Position numbers and translations under genes: made by a program. The notes beneath the pieces are model-generated. The model was not told the origin of the DNA and did no database searches. It was given only the letters and a program-made list of their open reading frames with translations. A stretch of 34,142 bases of DNA from the NCBI GenBank assembly GCA_964631605.1, contig CAZVYG010000059.1:1-34142 (forward strand). Reading direction: 5' to 3'. Shown in pieces: positions 8,490 through 17,639 of this stretch. Every line of letters starts with the position of its first letter. Positions within the stretch are counted from its first letter, which is position 1. Origin of the DNA: JARKQH01 sp964631605 (GTDB taxonomy: Bacteria; Verrucomicrobiota; Verrucomicrobiia; Limisphaerales; UBA8199).

Positions 8490-9911
8490 GTGAAACGCAT
8501 TGGAATGATTCCATTGGTTGTGGCGCTGTTGGGCTCGGGTCTGCTTCCTGCGCAGGAATGGGTGAGTTTGTTCGATGGCAAGACACTCGAGGGGTGGAAA
8601 GCCGGCGAAGCAGCAGGCTCGTTTAAGGTCGAGGACGGCGCGATTGTCTGCGCCGGCCCGCGCTCCCACTTGTTCTACACGGGTTACCCCGACGCCAGTG
8701 AGTTCGCCAACTTCGAGCTGTCGGTTGAAGTGAAAAGTGCTGCTGGCGCCAACTCGGGTGTGTATTTTCATACGCAGTTCCAGGCCGAGGGGTGGCCCTC
8801 GCAGGGTTTTGAGGTTCAGGTGCACAACGCGCGGTCCGGCCAGGGAGACTACCGGGAGAACAAGCTGACGGGCAGCCTCTACGGGATTCGCAACGTGTAC
8901 AAGCCCCTGGTCAAGGACGGAGAGTGGTTCACGCTGCGCGTCACCGTCGCGGGCAAACGCGTGCAGGTCCGAGTGAACGAGGTGCTCGTGGTGGATTATG
9001 TGGAGCCGGCCAACGCGCGCCGGCGCCTTGGCAGCGGCACCTTCGCCTTGCAGTGTCATGACCCCGAGAGCCGGGTGCATTATCGCAACCTCCGCGTCAA
9101 GCGGTTGCCGGAGGATTTCCTTCACACGACGGCGCCGGCGGCGCCGATGACGGACTATGAGCTGGAAATCCTGCGACTGGCCGCAGCCAATTATCCGGTG
9201 GTGAACTATCATACGCACCTCAAGGGCGGCCTGACGCTGGAGGAAGCCCTGGCGGTTTCGCGTCAAACCGGGGTATTCCTGGGCGTGGCCGTCAATTGCG
9301 GCCTGAACTTTGCCGTGACCAACGATGCCGGCATTGACGATTTCCTCCGCTCCATGCGGGGGCAGCCGGTCTTTGTGGCGATGCAGGCCGAGGGCCGCGA
9401 ATGGGTGAATCTGTTTTCGCAAGACGCAATCCGGCGGTTTGATTACGTGTTCACGGACGCCATGACCATCGTGGACAACGAGGGCCGGCGCATGCGGCTG
9501 TGGCTCAAGGACGAGGTGCCTCCCGTCGCCGACAAGGAAGCTTTCATGGAGATGCTCGTGGAGCGAACCGTTCGCATCCTCGAGACCGAACCGATTGACA
9601 TTCTCGTCAACCCCACTTTCCTCCCCGCCTCCCTCGCTGAGGATTATGACCGGCTTTGGACCGAGGCCCGGATGCGGCGGGTGGCCGAGGCGGCGGCGCG
9701 TCGAAAAGTTGCCATCGAAATCAACAGCCGGTACCGGCTGCCCAGCCCGGCATTTCTCAAGCTCGCCAAGGCGGCGGGCTGCCAGTTCACTTTCGGCACC
9801 AACAATGCCGATCGGGACATCGGCCGCTTGGATTACTGCTTCCAGATGGTGCGGGAACTCGACCTAAAATGGCGGGACATTTGGGTGCCGCGCCTCAAAG
9901 CCGGCCTTTAG
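8490..9911 (+). CDS. Exported DUF1080 (3-keto-disaccharide hydrolase) domain fused to a PHP-like domain
   Basis: The 473-residue protein starts with GTG and has a Sec signal peptide (MKRIGMIPLVVALLGSGLLPAQ). Residues about 22-205 form a DUF1080/PF06439 concanavalin-like domain (EWVSLFDGKTLEGW, SGVYFHTQF, EVQVHNARSG), a family containing 3-keto-glycoside hydrolases. From about residue 225 it changes to a PHP/amidohydrolase-like barrel. His241-Thr-His243 (YHTHLKGG) is a metal-binding HxH. EGREWVNLFSQ, a motif reading VAIEINSRYRLPSPAF and TFGTNNADRD supply further candidate ligands. It probably acts outside the cytoplasm on saccharide-type substrates; the exact reaction is not known. It is a single gene, with 145 bp of unremarkable DNA before psd. 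Confidence 0.85.
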   Translation: MKRIGMIPLVVALLGSGLLPAQEWVSLFDGKTLEGWKAGEAAGSFKVEDGAIVCAGPRSHLFYTGYPDASEFANFELSVEVKSAAGANSGVYFHTQFQAEGWPSQGFEVQVHNARSGQGDYRENKLTGSLYGIRNVYKPLVKDGEWFTLRVTVAGKRVQVRVNEVLVVDYVEPANARRRLGSGTFALQCHDPESRVHYRNLRVKRLPEDFLHTTAPAAPMTDYELEILRLAAANYPVVNYHTHLKGGLTLEEALAVSRQTGVFLGVAVNCGLNFAVTNDAGIDDFLRSMRGQPVFVAMQAEGREWVNLFSQDAIRRFDYVFTDAMTIVDNEGRRMRLWLKDEVPPVADKEAFMEMLVERTVRILETEPIDILVNPTFLPASLAEDYDRLWTEARMRRVAEAAARRKVAIEINSRYRLPSPAFLKLAKAAGCQFTFGTNNADRDIGRLDYCFQMVRELDLKWRDIWVPRLKAGL

Positions 9912-10056
9912 GCGATGTTCCGTCCCGACCCCGCCGGGCGGTGAGGTTAATGGCAGGTGCGGCTTTCACGCTGTGGCAACCGCCTCGGGCGACGGGTTCA
10001 ATTGACGGCAAACTTTGCCTTTGACCGGGGGGGCTTTAGGCTTATTTTGAGGCCGC

Positions 10057-10743
10057 ATGAAACATTCGGGGAAGGCGCGCAAAGCGGGATTCAAGTTGAT
10101 TTTGATCTCGCTGATTCTCCTGGTGGCGGTCCTGGCCATCGGCTTGATGGCCGTGATTCTGGGCAGCCTGGTCATGGCGTCGTCGGTCGTCCTGGTGGCG
10201 CTATGGATTCTGTTTGCGCTCTTTACGCTCTTTTTCTTTCGCGATCCCAATGCCAATGTCCCCCCTGGCGCCAACCTTGTCGTGGCGCCCGCCCATGGCA
10301 CGGTGGATGTGATTGACACCACCCGCGAGCTGGACTTTATCAAGGGTGAATGCCAGCGCGTTTCGATCTTCCTGTCGGTGTTCAATGTGCACGTGCAAAA
10401 TGCGCCGGTGGGAGGGAAAGTCGCTTTCTACAAGTACAACACCGGCCAGTTCCTGAACGCGTTGAAGACCCAAAGCGCTTCAGCCAATGAAAATGTGCTC
10501 CTGGGGTTTGAAGCCAGTGACCCCCCCGGCCGCAAGATCGGGGTGCGCCTCATCGCCGGGGCCATTGCCCGCCGGGTGGTACCGTTCGTGGCCCAGGGCG
10601 ATGAGGTTGCCCGGGGCGACCGCATCGGCTTGATTCAATTCGGCTCGCGCGTGGACCTTTACCTGCCGCTGGATGCCAGGGTCAGAGTCAAGGTGGGCGA
10701 CAAGGTTGTCGGCGGCGAAACGGTTGTGGCAGTCTTCGATTGA
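10057..10743 (+). CDS. psd: Phosphatidylserine decarboxylase proenzyme
   Basis: This 228-residue protein is the short, archaeal/Verrucomicrobia-type Psd, which decarboxylates phosphatidylserine to phosphatidylethanolamine at the inner membrane. Two N-terminal helices (about residues 13-60) precede the family motif LFFFRDPNANVPPG and APAHGTVDVI. The self-cleavage site is GLIQFGSRVDLYLP: cleavage between Gly196 and Ser197 would leave a 32-residue alpha chain with a pyruvoyl group made from Ser197. SVFNVHVQNAP is also typical. GAGG lies just upstream of the ATG. Two bases after its stop begins pssA, which makes its substrate, so the pair is an operon. Confidence 0.95.
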   Translation: MKHSGKARKAGFKLILISLILLVAVLAIGLMAVILGSLVMASSVVLVALWILFALFTLFFFRDPNANVPPGANLVVAPAHGTVDVIDTTRELDFIKGECQRVSIFLSVFNVHVQNAPVGGKVAFYKYNTGQFLNALKTQSASANENVLLGFEASDPPGRKIGVRLIAGAIARRVVPFVAQGDEVARGDRIGLIQFGSRVDLYLPLDARVRVKVGDKVVGGETVVAVFD

Positions 10744-10745
10744 TT

Positions 10746-11615
10746 ATGGGCGCTGTTCCCAATCCCCCGGCGCCGGAGGCGGCGCCTGAGCCCAGACTCA
10801 AGATTTATTTCCTGCCGAACCTGCTGACGGCGGGCAATCTCTTTTGCGGATTTGTCGCCCTGACCAAAATCGTCGAGGCGGACCTGGCGGGCGGGAATTT
10901 TCAGCAAATCAGGGTCGCGCTGGCGTTCATTCTGCTGGCCTGCATTTTTGACCTCTTCGACGGGAGGGTGGCGCGGATGGGAGGAGTCGAAAGCCCGTTC
11001 GGGCGGGAGTTTGATTCGCTGGCGGACCTTATTTCGTTTGGCGCCGCGCCGGCTTTCCTGGTGCACCGGGTGGTGCTAAAGGATGTATTCGGGCAGGAAC
11101 ACATCGAGTGGGGCTGGTTCATCGCCTCCATTTACCTGATCTGTGGCGCCTTCAGACTCGCACGATTCAATTGCCTGGTCGCCCAGTCGCCCAAAAGCGC
11201 CAGCAAGGATTTCCTGGGCTTCCCGATTCCTTCCGCGGCCGGATTGGTGGCCTCCTTGACGCTCCTGATCATCCACATTAACGAAAAGGAAAAAACGCTC
11301 GGCAATTGGAAGTACCTGCTGGTGGTCGTCCTGCTTTTCGTATCGGCGATGATGGTGAGCACGGTTCGCTATCCCAGTTTCAAATCGCTGGGGCTGCGCT
11401 CCACCAGCACCTTTTTCAAAGCCATTCTCGCCGCCTTGTTCCTGGGCTTCATCATGGTGTTGCGGGAGAAAATCCTCTATTACGTTCTCCCGGCTTTCTT
11501 CACCCTTTACCTCGTGTATGGCTTCGTCCGGCCGCGGATTTCCCGCCGCATGCGGCGCGAAATTGAGGAGGAGGACGATGAAGATGAAACCGCGGCCGAG
11601 GACGAGGATCGGTAG
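10746..11615 (+). CDS. pssA: CDP-diacylglycerol-serine O-phosphatidyltransferase
   Basis: PssA condenses CDP-diacylglycerol with serine to phosphatidylserine in the inner membrane. The CDP-alcohol phosphatidyltransferase signature DGxxARx8GxxxDxxxD is perfect in DGRVARMGGVESPFGREF followed by DSLAD. Several transmembrane helices follow (YLLVVVLLFVSAMMV, ILAALFLGFIMVL). The protein is 289 residues from the ATG at 10746; a TTG at 10740 overlapping psd would add two residues, and I preferred the ATG. The C-terminus is strikingly acidic (EIEEEDDEDETAAEDEDR), probably a disordered cytoplasmic tail. Adjacent to psd, it completes phosphatidylethanolamine synthesis. Confidence 0.95.
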   Translation: MGAVPNPPAPEAAPEPRLKIYFLPNLLTAGNLFCGFVALTKIVEADLAGGNFQQIRVALAFILLACIFDLFDGRVARMGGVESPFGREFDSLADLISFGAAPAFLVHRVVLKDVFGQEHIEWGWFIASIYLICGAFRLARFNCLVAQSPKSASKDFLGFPIPSAAGLVASLTLLIIHINEKEKTLGNWKYLLVVVLLFVSAMMVSTVRYPSFKSLGLRSTSTFFKAILAALFLGFIMVLREKILYYVLPAFFTLYLVYGFVRPRISRRMRREIEEEDDEDETAAEDEDR

Positions 11616-11638
11616 GACCCCGCCCAAGGCCTGTGCCC

Positions 11639-12340
11639 ATGGAAAGGATTCACCCGATCGCGGTGGCGGCACTGACAGGGTTCATCAGCGGTTTGCTGCT
11701 GTCCATCCCCGTCGGCCCAATCAATCTGACGATCATGAACGAAGGGGCGCGGCGGGGTTTCAAATGGGCCGTGATGATCGGGCTGGGTGCCACCGCAATG
11801 GAGGTGGTTTATTGCTTCGTGGCCTTCACGAGCTTCGCTTCCTTTTTCTCGCACGGTTATGTCAAGGCCGCCATGGAGCTGTTCAGTTTCGTGTTCATGT
11901 TGTTTCTCGGCCTCAAGTTCCTGCTCGCCAAAACCATCGAAAATCCGGTGCACCTCACCGCCGCCACCGACCGGATCGAAATGCGGATCGAGGAGAGACT
12001 GCACCCTCACTCGGCCTTCATGACAGGCTTTGTGCGGGTGCTGGGCAACCTGGGCGTGCTGGTGTTCTGGATCATTCTCGCCGCCAATTTCATCTCGCGT
12101 GAATGGGTCAAGCCCCAGTGGTTGGACAAACTGGCTTGTGTGGGCGGCGTTGCGCTCGGAACAGGGATTTGGTTTGTGGGCTTAAGCTGGGTGGTGTCCC
12201 TCGGACACGGAAAATTCAGCGAGCGGACGCTCCTGAGGATCGAACGCGCCTCGGGCGTGGGCTTGCTGGCGTTGGCGTTGCTGCATGGCGGTTCCATCAT
12301 CTGGCAAATGGCCCAGCACCGTCTCACACACGGCCCGTGA
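11639..12340 (+). CDS. LysE-family translocator
   Basis: A 233-residue inner-membrane protein of the LysE/RhtB superfamily, whose members export amino acids and other small metabolites by proton antiport. The N-terminal GFISGLLLSIPVGPINLTIM holds the family motif GxxxxxxPGP as VGPIN, and RRGFKWAVMIGLGATAMEVVY is also characteristic. About six hydrophobic segments are visible; the loop around residues 100-125 is charged. I used the ATG at 11639 (MERIHPIAV) rather than a GTG two codons earlier; AAGG lies about 10 nt upstream. It is 23 bp downstream of pssA and may be co-transcribed. The substrate cannot be told from sequence. Confidence 0.85.
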   Translation: MERIHPIAVAALTGFISGLLLSIPVGPINLTIMNEGARRGFKWAVMIGLGATAMEVVYCFVAFTSFASFFSHGYVKAAMELFSFVFMLFLGLKFLLAKTIENPVHLTAATDRIEMRIEERLHPHSAFMTGFVRVLGNLGVLVFWIILAANFISREWVKPQWLDKLACVGGVALGTGIWFVGLSWVVSLGHGKFSERTLLRIERASGVGLLALALLHGGSIIWQMAQHRLTHGP

Positions 12341-12536
12341 GCGGCAGCTCGCTCGGGGGGCTGCCACGCGGAATTTACTCGCCAAAGCGGGGTCGAAACC
12401 GGTGCCAGGCCGGTCAACAAAACGCCAGTTCGAGCTTGCGAACGGCCGAACGCCTCTTCAGGATTATCCCAAGCCTGCGCCGTGCCCTGGCCCGGTTATG
12501 GCGGATCGTGCAAATTCGGCGAGTCAAGCGGCGATT

Positions 12537-13022
12537 ATGACCACAGTGCCCTTTGAAATGGCGCGGCAGGAATGGGACCAGTTGTGTGACTTAGATCAGG
12601 CCCAGAGCACGCAGTTGAGCCAGCGGTTTCTCGAAGAACAGCCCGCCCTGGGCATCTACATGCTGGTGTGCTCGGAACAACTCGGCGACGACCATACTAC
12701 CCCTTTTGTGGAACTGGCATTGATGGCCTGGCGCGTGCTCTCCCGGACGGCGGGCCGCCCGCTGGCCCGGGTATCGGAGGACCGGATTGAAGCGGCGGAG
12801 GAGGCTAACGAAAAGATGCTCCTTAAACTGGACTCCGCCTCGGAAACGGAGGGGATGACGAGCATCGAGCATTTCATCAAGGGTTATAATCAAATGCCAC
12901 TGCTGGGCTTTGCCCTCGAGGTGTTGATGCAGGGCAATGAGGAAAGTCCGGAGTTGGCGCCGGAAAACATCGGGCTGGTTTGGGTCTGGCTCAAGAGCAT
13001 TATTGACTGCCTGGACCAGTAG
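12537..13022 (+). CDS. Hypothetical acidic helical protein
   Basis: I do not recognise this family. The ATG at 12537 (MTTVPFEMARQEWDQL) gives 161 residues; an in-frame ATG at 12498 would give 174. Neither has a clear Shine-Dalgarno, and the frame stays open further upstream without coding character. The product is acidic, mainly alpha-helical in appearance, with no signal peptide and no membrane segment. Recognisable stretches are QRFLEEQPALGIYMLVCSEQ, RIEAAEEANEKMLLKLDSAS and NIGLVWVWLKSIIDCLDQ. It sits 80 bp upstream of transketolase on the same strand and may be the first gene of that run. No function is proposed. Confidence 0.7.
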   Translation: MTTVPFEMARQEWDQLCDLDQAQSTQLSQRFLEEQPALGIYMLVCSEQLGDDHTTPFVELALMAWRVLSRTAGRPLARVSEDRIEAAEEANEKMLLKLDSASETEGMTSIEHFIKGYNQMPLLGFALEVLMQGNEESPELAPENIGLVWVWLKSIIDCLDQ

Positions 13023-13102
13023 CGCTTGCTTTTGCAAAACGGCATCACGCGCGCTCAAAGAAAACTTTCCTTTCTTGGGTTGGAAGCTAACCTAGGCCAC
13101 CC

Positions 13103-14947
13103 ATGAACGATGCCGAAGTTGAAGTGTTGAAGGGGATCGCCAACCAGTTGCGCATCCACTCGATAGCCGCCACTACCGCCGCCGGGAGCGGGCACCCCAC
13201 CTCCTGCTGCTCGGCTGCGGAGCTGGTGGCGTGTCTCTTTTTCGGCCACATGCGCTATGACCCGAAGCACCCGCGCTATCACAACAACGACCGTTTTATC
13301 CTGTCCAAGGGCCATGCGGCGCCGCTGCTCTACGCGGCTTGGGCGGAAGCCGGGCTGGTGCCGGTGGAGGAGCTGGGCCGACTGCGCCAGATCAGCTCCG
13401 ATCTGGAGGGACATCCCACACCCCGACTGCCTTTTGTTGATGTTGCCACGGGGTCCCTGGGACAGGGGTTGAGTGTCGGCGTGGGCATGGCGCTGGCCGC
13501 GCGGCTGGACCATCTGGATTACCGGACCTATGTGTTGTTGGGCGACGGCGAACTGGCCGAAGGTGCGGTTTGGGAGGCGGCGTCGCTGGCAGGCGTTCAC
13601 AAGCTTAACAATCTGGTCGCGGTGGTGGACATCAACCGACTGGGTCAAAGCCAGGCGACTCCCTTTGGCCATCATTTGGAAATCTACCAGGAACGGTTCA
13701 AGTCCTTCGGGTGGCGGACCGAGGAGATTGAAGGTCATGACGTCGAGGAGATTCTGGAGGTGCTGGCCGCTGTCGGACTGGGCGACCAGCCGCTGGTCAT
13801 CCTGGCCCGCACGCTTAAGGGCGGGGGAGTCTCGTTCCTGCAGGACAAGGAGGGTTGGCATGGCAAACCGTTGTCCAAAGAGGAATCCGTTCGGGCAATT
13901 GCGGAACTCCAGCCCAGTGCGCGGTCTGCCGCCGGCCAGCCCATTGCCGCACCCGCCCCGTTGCCGGCGCCGCGGAACGCCCCCCCCGCCGCCTATCCGC
14001 CCACCGCCTACACGATGGGCCTGAAAGTGGCCACCCGCGAGGCCTACGGCAACGCGCTGGTGCGCATCGGTGGGGTTGACCCGCGCGTCGTCGCTCTGGA
14101 CGGGGACACCAAGAACTCGACGTTTGCCGAGAAGTTCGCCAAACAGTTTCCCGACCGGTTTACCGAGTGTTTCATCGCGGAGCAGAACATGGTGGGAATC
14201 GCCACCGGGTTTGCGGCTCGTGGGAAGATTCCTTTCGCTTCGACCTTTGCAGCGTTTCTGACGCGGGCGTGCGACCAAATTCGCATCGCCGGGATTTCGG
14301 GCACGAACCTTAAATTGGTGGGCTCGCATGCCGGGGTCAGCATCGGCGAGGACGGCCCCTCGCAGATGGGGCTGGAGGACCTGGCGATCCTGCGCGCGGT
14401 TCCAGGCGCGGTGGTGCTTTATCCCTGTGATGCGGTGAGCACGGAAAAGCTCGTCGAGCAAATGGCCGCGCACGCCGGCCTGTGCTACCTGCGAACTTCG
14501 CGTCCCAAGACTCCGGTCCTTTATGACAACGCCGAGGCGTTCCCCATCGGTGGCGCCAAAATCCTGCGGCAATCCGACCACGACAAAGTGACGGTGGTCA
14601 CAGCGGGTGTGACGGTGTTCGAAGCGCTGCAGGCGGCGGAGGCGCTGCGGCCGTGCGGCATCAACATCACCGTCATTGACGCGTATTCGGTCAAGCCCCT
14701 GGCGGTGGACCTCATCAAGGCGGCCGCTGTCAAGACCGGCCATCGGGTGGTTACGGTCGAGGATCATTACCCCGAAGGTGGTTTGGGCGACGCGGTGGCC
14801 GCGGCCTTGAGCCCGGATGGCTACCGGGTGCACAAACTTGCGGTCCGAGAAGTGCCGCGCTCCGGCAAGCCCGAGGAACTCCTTGCCCGCTACGGGATTG
14901 ACGCCAATGGCATCTCCGAAAAAATCCGGTCGCTCGTCTCCCCGTGA
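13103..14947 (+). CDS. tkt: Transketolase
   Basis: The 614-residue single-chain transketolase transfers two-carbon ketol units between sugar phosphates in the non-oxidative pentose phosphate pathway. It is of the short, animal-like type (about 620 residues) rather than the 660-residue E. coli type. Motifs: GSGHPTSCCSAAEL, ILSKGHAAPLLYA, and the TPP/Mg motif GDGELAEGAVWEAASL ending in NNLVAVVDINRLGQS. In the second half, ECFIAEQNMVGIATGF contains catalytic Glu360, followed by STFAAFLTRACDQIR and VTVEDHYPEGGLGDAV. An Ala/Pro-rich linker near residues 275-300 joins the domains. nadC follows after 30 bp. Its product links to aromatic amino-acid and nucleotide precursor supply. Confidence 0.95.
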   Translation: MNDAEVEVLKGIANQLRIHSIAATTAAGSGHPTSCCSAAELVACLFFGHMRYDPKHPRYHNNDRFILSKGHAAPLLYAAWAEAGLVPVEELGRLRQISSDLEGHPTPRLPFVDVATGSLGQGLSVGVGMALAARLDHLDYRTYVLLGDGELAEGAVWEAASLAGVHKLNNLVAVVDINRLGQSQATPFGHHLEIYQERFKSFGWRTEEIEGHDVEEILEVLAAVGLGDQPLVILARTLKGGGVSFLQDKEGWHGKPLSKEESVRAIAELQPSARSAAGQPIAAPAPLPAPRNAPPAAYPPTAYTMGLKVATREAYGNALVRIGGVDPRVVALDGDTKNSTFAEKFAKQFPDRFTECFIAEQNMVGIATGFAARGKIPFASTFAAFLTRACDQIRIAGISGTNLKLVGSHAGVSIGEDGPSQMGLEDLAILRAVPGAVVLYPCDAVSTEKLVEQMAAHAGLCYLRTSRPKTPVLYDNAEAFPIGGAKILRQSDHDKVTVVTAGVTVFEALQAAEALRPCGINITVIDAYSVKPLAVDLIKAAAVKTGHRVVTVEDHYPEGGLGDAVAAALSPDGYRVHKLAVREVPRSGKPEELLARYGIDANGISEKIRSLVSP

Positions 14948-14977
14948 CTCCAGCCGGGTCAGCCGGGGACTTCAGCC

Positions 14978-15841
14978 ATGACTTCTGTGCCGCAACTGAG
15001 TCCAGAGGAGATCCGCAGCGCGGTGCGTGCGGCGTTGGCGGAGGACATTGGCGCCGGCGATGTGACCACGCTGGCCACGGTGCCGGCCGAGGCGCGCGCC
15101 GCCGCCGTGATGCAGGCGCGCGAACCGCTGGTGTTGGCCGGGATCGCCTTCGCCGAAGCCGCATTTGCCGAGCTCTCGAGCGAAGTCAGGATTCAGCGCG
15201 GACTTCAGGATGGACAGCGCGCGGTGGCGGGAAAAGTCTTGCTTCAAGCACAGGGCCCGGCCCAGGCGCTGCTCACCGCCGAGCGGGTGGCCTTGAATTT
15301 TGTCCAGCGTCTCTCGGGGGTGGCCACCCTGGCGGCGCAGTTTGTCGAAGCCGTTCGCGGCACCGCCGCGCAGATTCTGGATACACGCAAGACTACGCCG
15401 GGGTGGCGCCGGTTCGAGAAATACGCGGTGGCTTGCGGGGGGGCGCGTAACCATCGTTTTGGGCTGTACGACCTGGTCTTGATCAAGGACAATCACCTCG
15501 CAACCCTGCGCCACGAGGCGCCCAACGCGGTGGCGGCGGCGGTGCAGCGCGCCCGCGCGCGTTACCCGGACCTCAAAGTCGAGGTCGAGGCCGACACGCT
15601 CGAACAGGTCGAGCAAGCGGTGGCGGCGGGAGCGGACATCGTCCTGCTGGACAATATGAGCCTGGTTCAGTTGCGCCTGGCCGTGCAAAAATGCAAAGGC
15701 AAAGCCCAGACGGAAGCCAGTGGCGGCATTTCCCTGGCTGGTGTGAGGAGCGTCGCGGAAACCGGCGTGGACTTTATCTCGGTCGGCGCCCTCACTCATT
15801 CGGCCCGGGCGGTGGACATCGGCCTGGATTTCGAATTATGA
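14978..15841 (+). CDS. nadC: Nicotinate-nucleotide diphosphorylase (carboxylating), quinolinate phosphoribosyltransferase
   Basis: NadC converts quinolinate and phosphoribosyl pyrophosphate to nicotinate mononucleotide in de novo NAD synthesis. The 287-residue length is standard. Diagnostic motifs are ALAEDIGAGDVTTLA at the N-terminus and LTAERVALNFVQRLSGVAT. They are followed by ILDTRKTTPGWRRFEKYAV, GGARNHRFGLYDLVLIKDNH and VEVEADTLEQ. ASGGISLAGVRSVAETGVDF and ISVGALTHS lie at the C-terminus. GGGGA lies about 9 nt before the ATG. Its TGA overlaps the birA ATG as ATGA, implying translational coupling. NadD, the next enzyme in the pathway, is encoded near the left end of the window. Confidence 0.96.
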   Translation: MTSVPQLSPEEIRSAVRAALAEDIGAGDVTTLATVPAEARAAAVMQAREPLVLAGIAFAEAAFAELSSEVRIQRGLQDGQRAVAGKVLLQAQGPAQALLTAERVALNFVQRLSGVATLAAQFVEAVRGTAAQILDTRKTTPGWRRFEKYAVACGGARNHRFGLYDLVLIKDNHLATLRHEAPNAVAAAVQRARARYPDLKVEVEADTLEQVEQAVAAGADIVLLDNMSLVQLRLAVQKCKGKAQTEASGGISLAGVRSVAETGVDFISVGALTHSARAVDIGLDFEL

Positions 15842-16833
15842 ACCTGGACTTTGAAATACTCCGCGCGTTGCGGGCCGCCGGGGAGGGCCCCGTGTCGGGC
15901 GCGGACCTGTCGCAAAAACTGGGGGTAAGCCGTGCCGCCATCTGGGCCCGGGTTCGCGAATTGCGGTCGTTCGGATATGAAATCGAGGCCAGCCCTCATC
16001 TGGGCTACCGTTTATTAAGCGTTCCAGACCTGCTGCACGCCGACGACCTCCTCTCGCGGCTGGGAACAACGCGAGTTGTCGGCCGGGACATCCGGGTTTT
16101 TGAACAGACGACCTCGACCAACGACCTGGCTGATCGTCTTGCCCGCGACGGTGTCAAGGAAGGGGCGGTGGTGTTCGCCGAGTCCCAGACGCGCGGCCGG
16201 GGACGCCTGGGCCGGACATGGCTCTCGCCCGCCCGAAAGGGACTGTGGTTCTCGGTGCTGCTCCGTCCCGCCCTGCGCACCCAGGACACCACCTGGCTGA
16301 CCCTCGCGTCGGCCACCGCCCTGCGGCGCGCGCTTGAGGCGGAAACCGGGTTGAAGCCTCAAATCAAGTGGCCCAACGACATATTGATCCAGGACCGGAA
16401 AGTGGCGGGGATATTAACCGAAATCAATGCGGACCTGGACCGGATCAAGTATGCCATACTGGGCATCGGGGTGGACGTGAATTTGAACGCGAGCGAGTTC
16501 CCCGCGGAGCTGAGGAAAACGGCGACTTCGCTGAAAGCGGAGTTGGGGCGGCCCGTTTCCCGGCCCCAACTGGCCATCACCATTCTGCGCGAACTCGACG
16601 CGGACTATGACCGGATTTGTGGCGGGAGGTTCGAGGCGGTGTCCGAGGAATGGGAGGAACATTGTGTGACGCTGGGGCGCGAGGTGGTTATTCAGATCGG
16701 GAAGCGGGAGATTCATGGGCGGGCCGAGTCGCTCGGGGAGGAGGGGGCTTTGCTCGTGCGCACGGAGCATGGCCGGTTGGAACGCGTGGTAGGGGGAGAC
16801 GTGACGCTGGGAACCCGAGGCGGACAACCATGA
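15838..16833 (+). CDS. birA: Biotin-[acetyl-CoA-carboxylase] ligase with N-terminal helix-turn-helix
   Basis: BirA activates biotin with ATP and attaches it to the carboxylase carrier protein. The 331-residue protein begins at the ATG overlapping the nadC stop; an earlier in-frame start lies wholly inside nadC and was rejected. Residues 1-60 form a winged helix (GADLSQKLGVSRAAIWARVR), so it is the two-domain BirA that can also repress transcription. The catalytic domain shows TTSTNDLADRL and the biotinyl-AMP loop QTRGRGRLGRTWLSP. It also has IKWPNDILIQDRKVAGILTE and GIGVDVNL. The C-terminal SH3-like domain follows (LGREVVIQIGKREIHG). The stop overlaps coaX as ATGA. No biotin operator was recognised in the window. 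Confidence 0.95.
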   Translation: MNLDFEILRALRAAGEGPVSGADLSQKLGVSRAAIWARVRELRSFGYEIEASPHLGYRLLSVPDLLHADDLLSRLGTTRVVGRDIRVFEQTTSTNDLADRLARDGVKEGAVVFAESQTRGRGRLGRTWLSPARKGLWFSVLLRPALRTQDTTWLTLASATALRRALEAETGLKPQIKWPNDILIQDRKVAGILTEINADLDRIKYAILGIGVDVNLNASEFPAELRKTATSLKAELGRPVSRPQLAITILRELDADYDRICGGRFEAVSEEWEEHCVTLGREVVIQIGKREIHGRAESLGEEGALLVRTEHGRLERVVGGDVTLGTRGGQP

Positions 16834-17639
16834 TTCTTCTGCTGGACGTGGGCAACACGCATACCCACCTGGGTCTGGCCCGGCCCGGAGGCGTGACGCG
16901 CCAGTCTGACATTCCGACGGCGGAATGGTTTTCCGGAGCGGCTCCCGGCCGGCTGGAGCGCTTCGTCAGAGGCCTGTCCCTGCGGGGCGCCGCCCTGTGC
17001 AGTGTCGTGCCGCGGGCAACTCCGATTATCAAGCGTGCGCTTCGACAACGGTGGAACCTGACCTGCCTGGAACTGTCCGCCGCCACGGTCCGCGGAATCG
17101 GCATCAAATACCCGCGGCCCCAGACCATCGGCGCGGACCGCCTGGCCAACGCGGTGGCGGCCCGGCAACGCTTTGGCGCCCCGGTGGTCGTCGTGGATTT
17201 CGGCACCGCCGTCACCTTTGATGTGGTGGACCGGAAGGGGGACTACGTGGGCGGAATCATTGCCCCCGGTCTGGCCGCCATGACCGACTACCTTCATGAG
17301 AAGACAGCTCTGCTGCCGCGCATCCGCATTCACGAAACGCGCTCCGTGATCGGCCGAAGCACGGAGGAGGCCATGCTGATCGGCGCGGTGCACGGCTATC
17401 GGGGGCTGGTGCGTGAGCTGATTCTCGAACTCAAGCGCCATCTCCGCGCCCCGCGCCTTCCGGTGGTGGCAACCGGGGGCTATGCCCGCCTGATCGCCGC
17501 CGGCTTGCCCGAGATTTCCGCAGTGGACCCCTTGCTCACCCTCGAGGGACTTGGCCGGGTTTGGCATGATGCCCAGCCTCAATCCGAACCTTCCCGCTTG
17601 ATCGGGGGTGGTCGAAAGCCGAAACTCAGTCCCCGATGA
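16830..17639 (+). CDS. coaX: Type III pantothenate kinase
   Basis: CoaX phosphorylates pantothenate, the first step of CoA synthesis; type III enzymes of the ASKHA fold are not feedback-inhibited by CoA. From the ATG at 16830 the protein has 269 residues, normal for the family. Motifs: LLLDVGNTHTHLGLA (phosphate 1), GIKYPRPQTIGADRLANAVA, VVVDFGTAVTFDVVD (phosphate 2), YVGGIIAPGLAAM and VVATGGYARLIA. The start overlaps the birA stop and the stop overlaps the trpA start, both as ATGA. The birA-coaX pairing recurs in many bacteria and supports the call. Confidence 0.95.
   Translation: MILLLDVGNTHTHLGLARPGGVTRQSDIPTAEWFSGAAPGRLERFVRGLSLRGAALCSVVPRATPIIKRALRQRWNLTCLELSAATVRGIGIKYPRPQTIGADRLANAVAARQRFGAPVVVVDFGTAVTFDVVDRKGDYVGGIIAPGLAAMTDYLHEKTALLPRIRIHETRSVIGRSTEEAMLIGAVHGYRGLVRELILELKRHLRAPRLPVVATGGYARLIAAGLPEISAVDPLLTLEGLGRVWHDAQPQSEPSRLIGGGRKPKLSPR

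Noticed and set aside
13055..14833. 592-codon minus-strand open frame opposite transketolase
   Set aside because: Arises from GC-rich codon bias opposite tkt. The tkt frame has complete TPP and catalytic motifs; this one has none.
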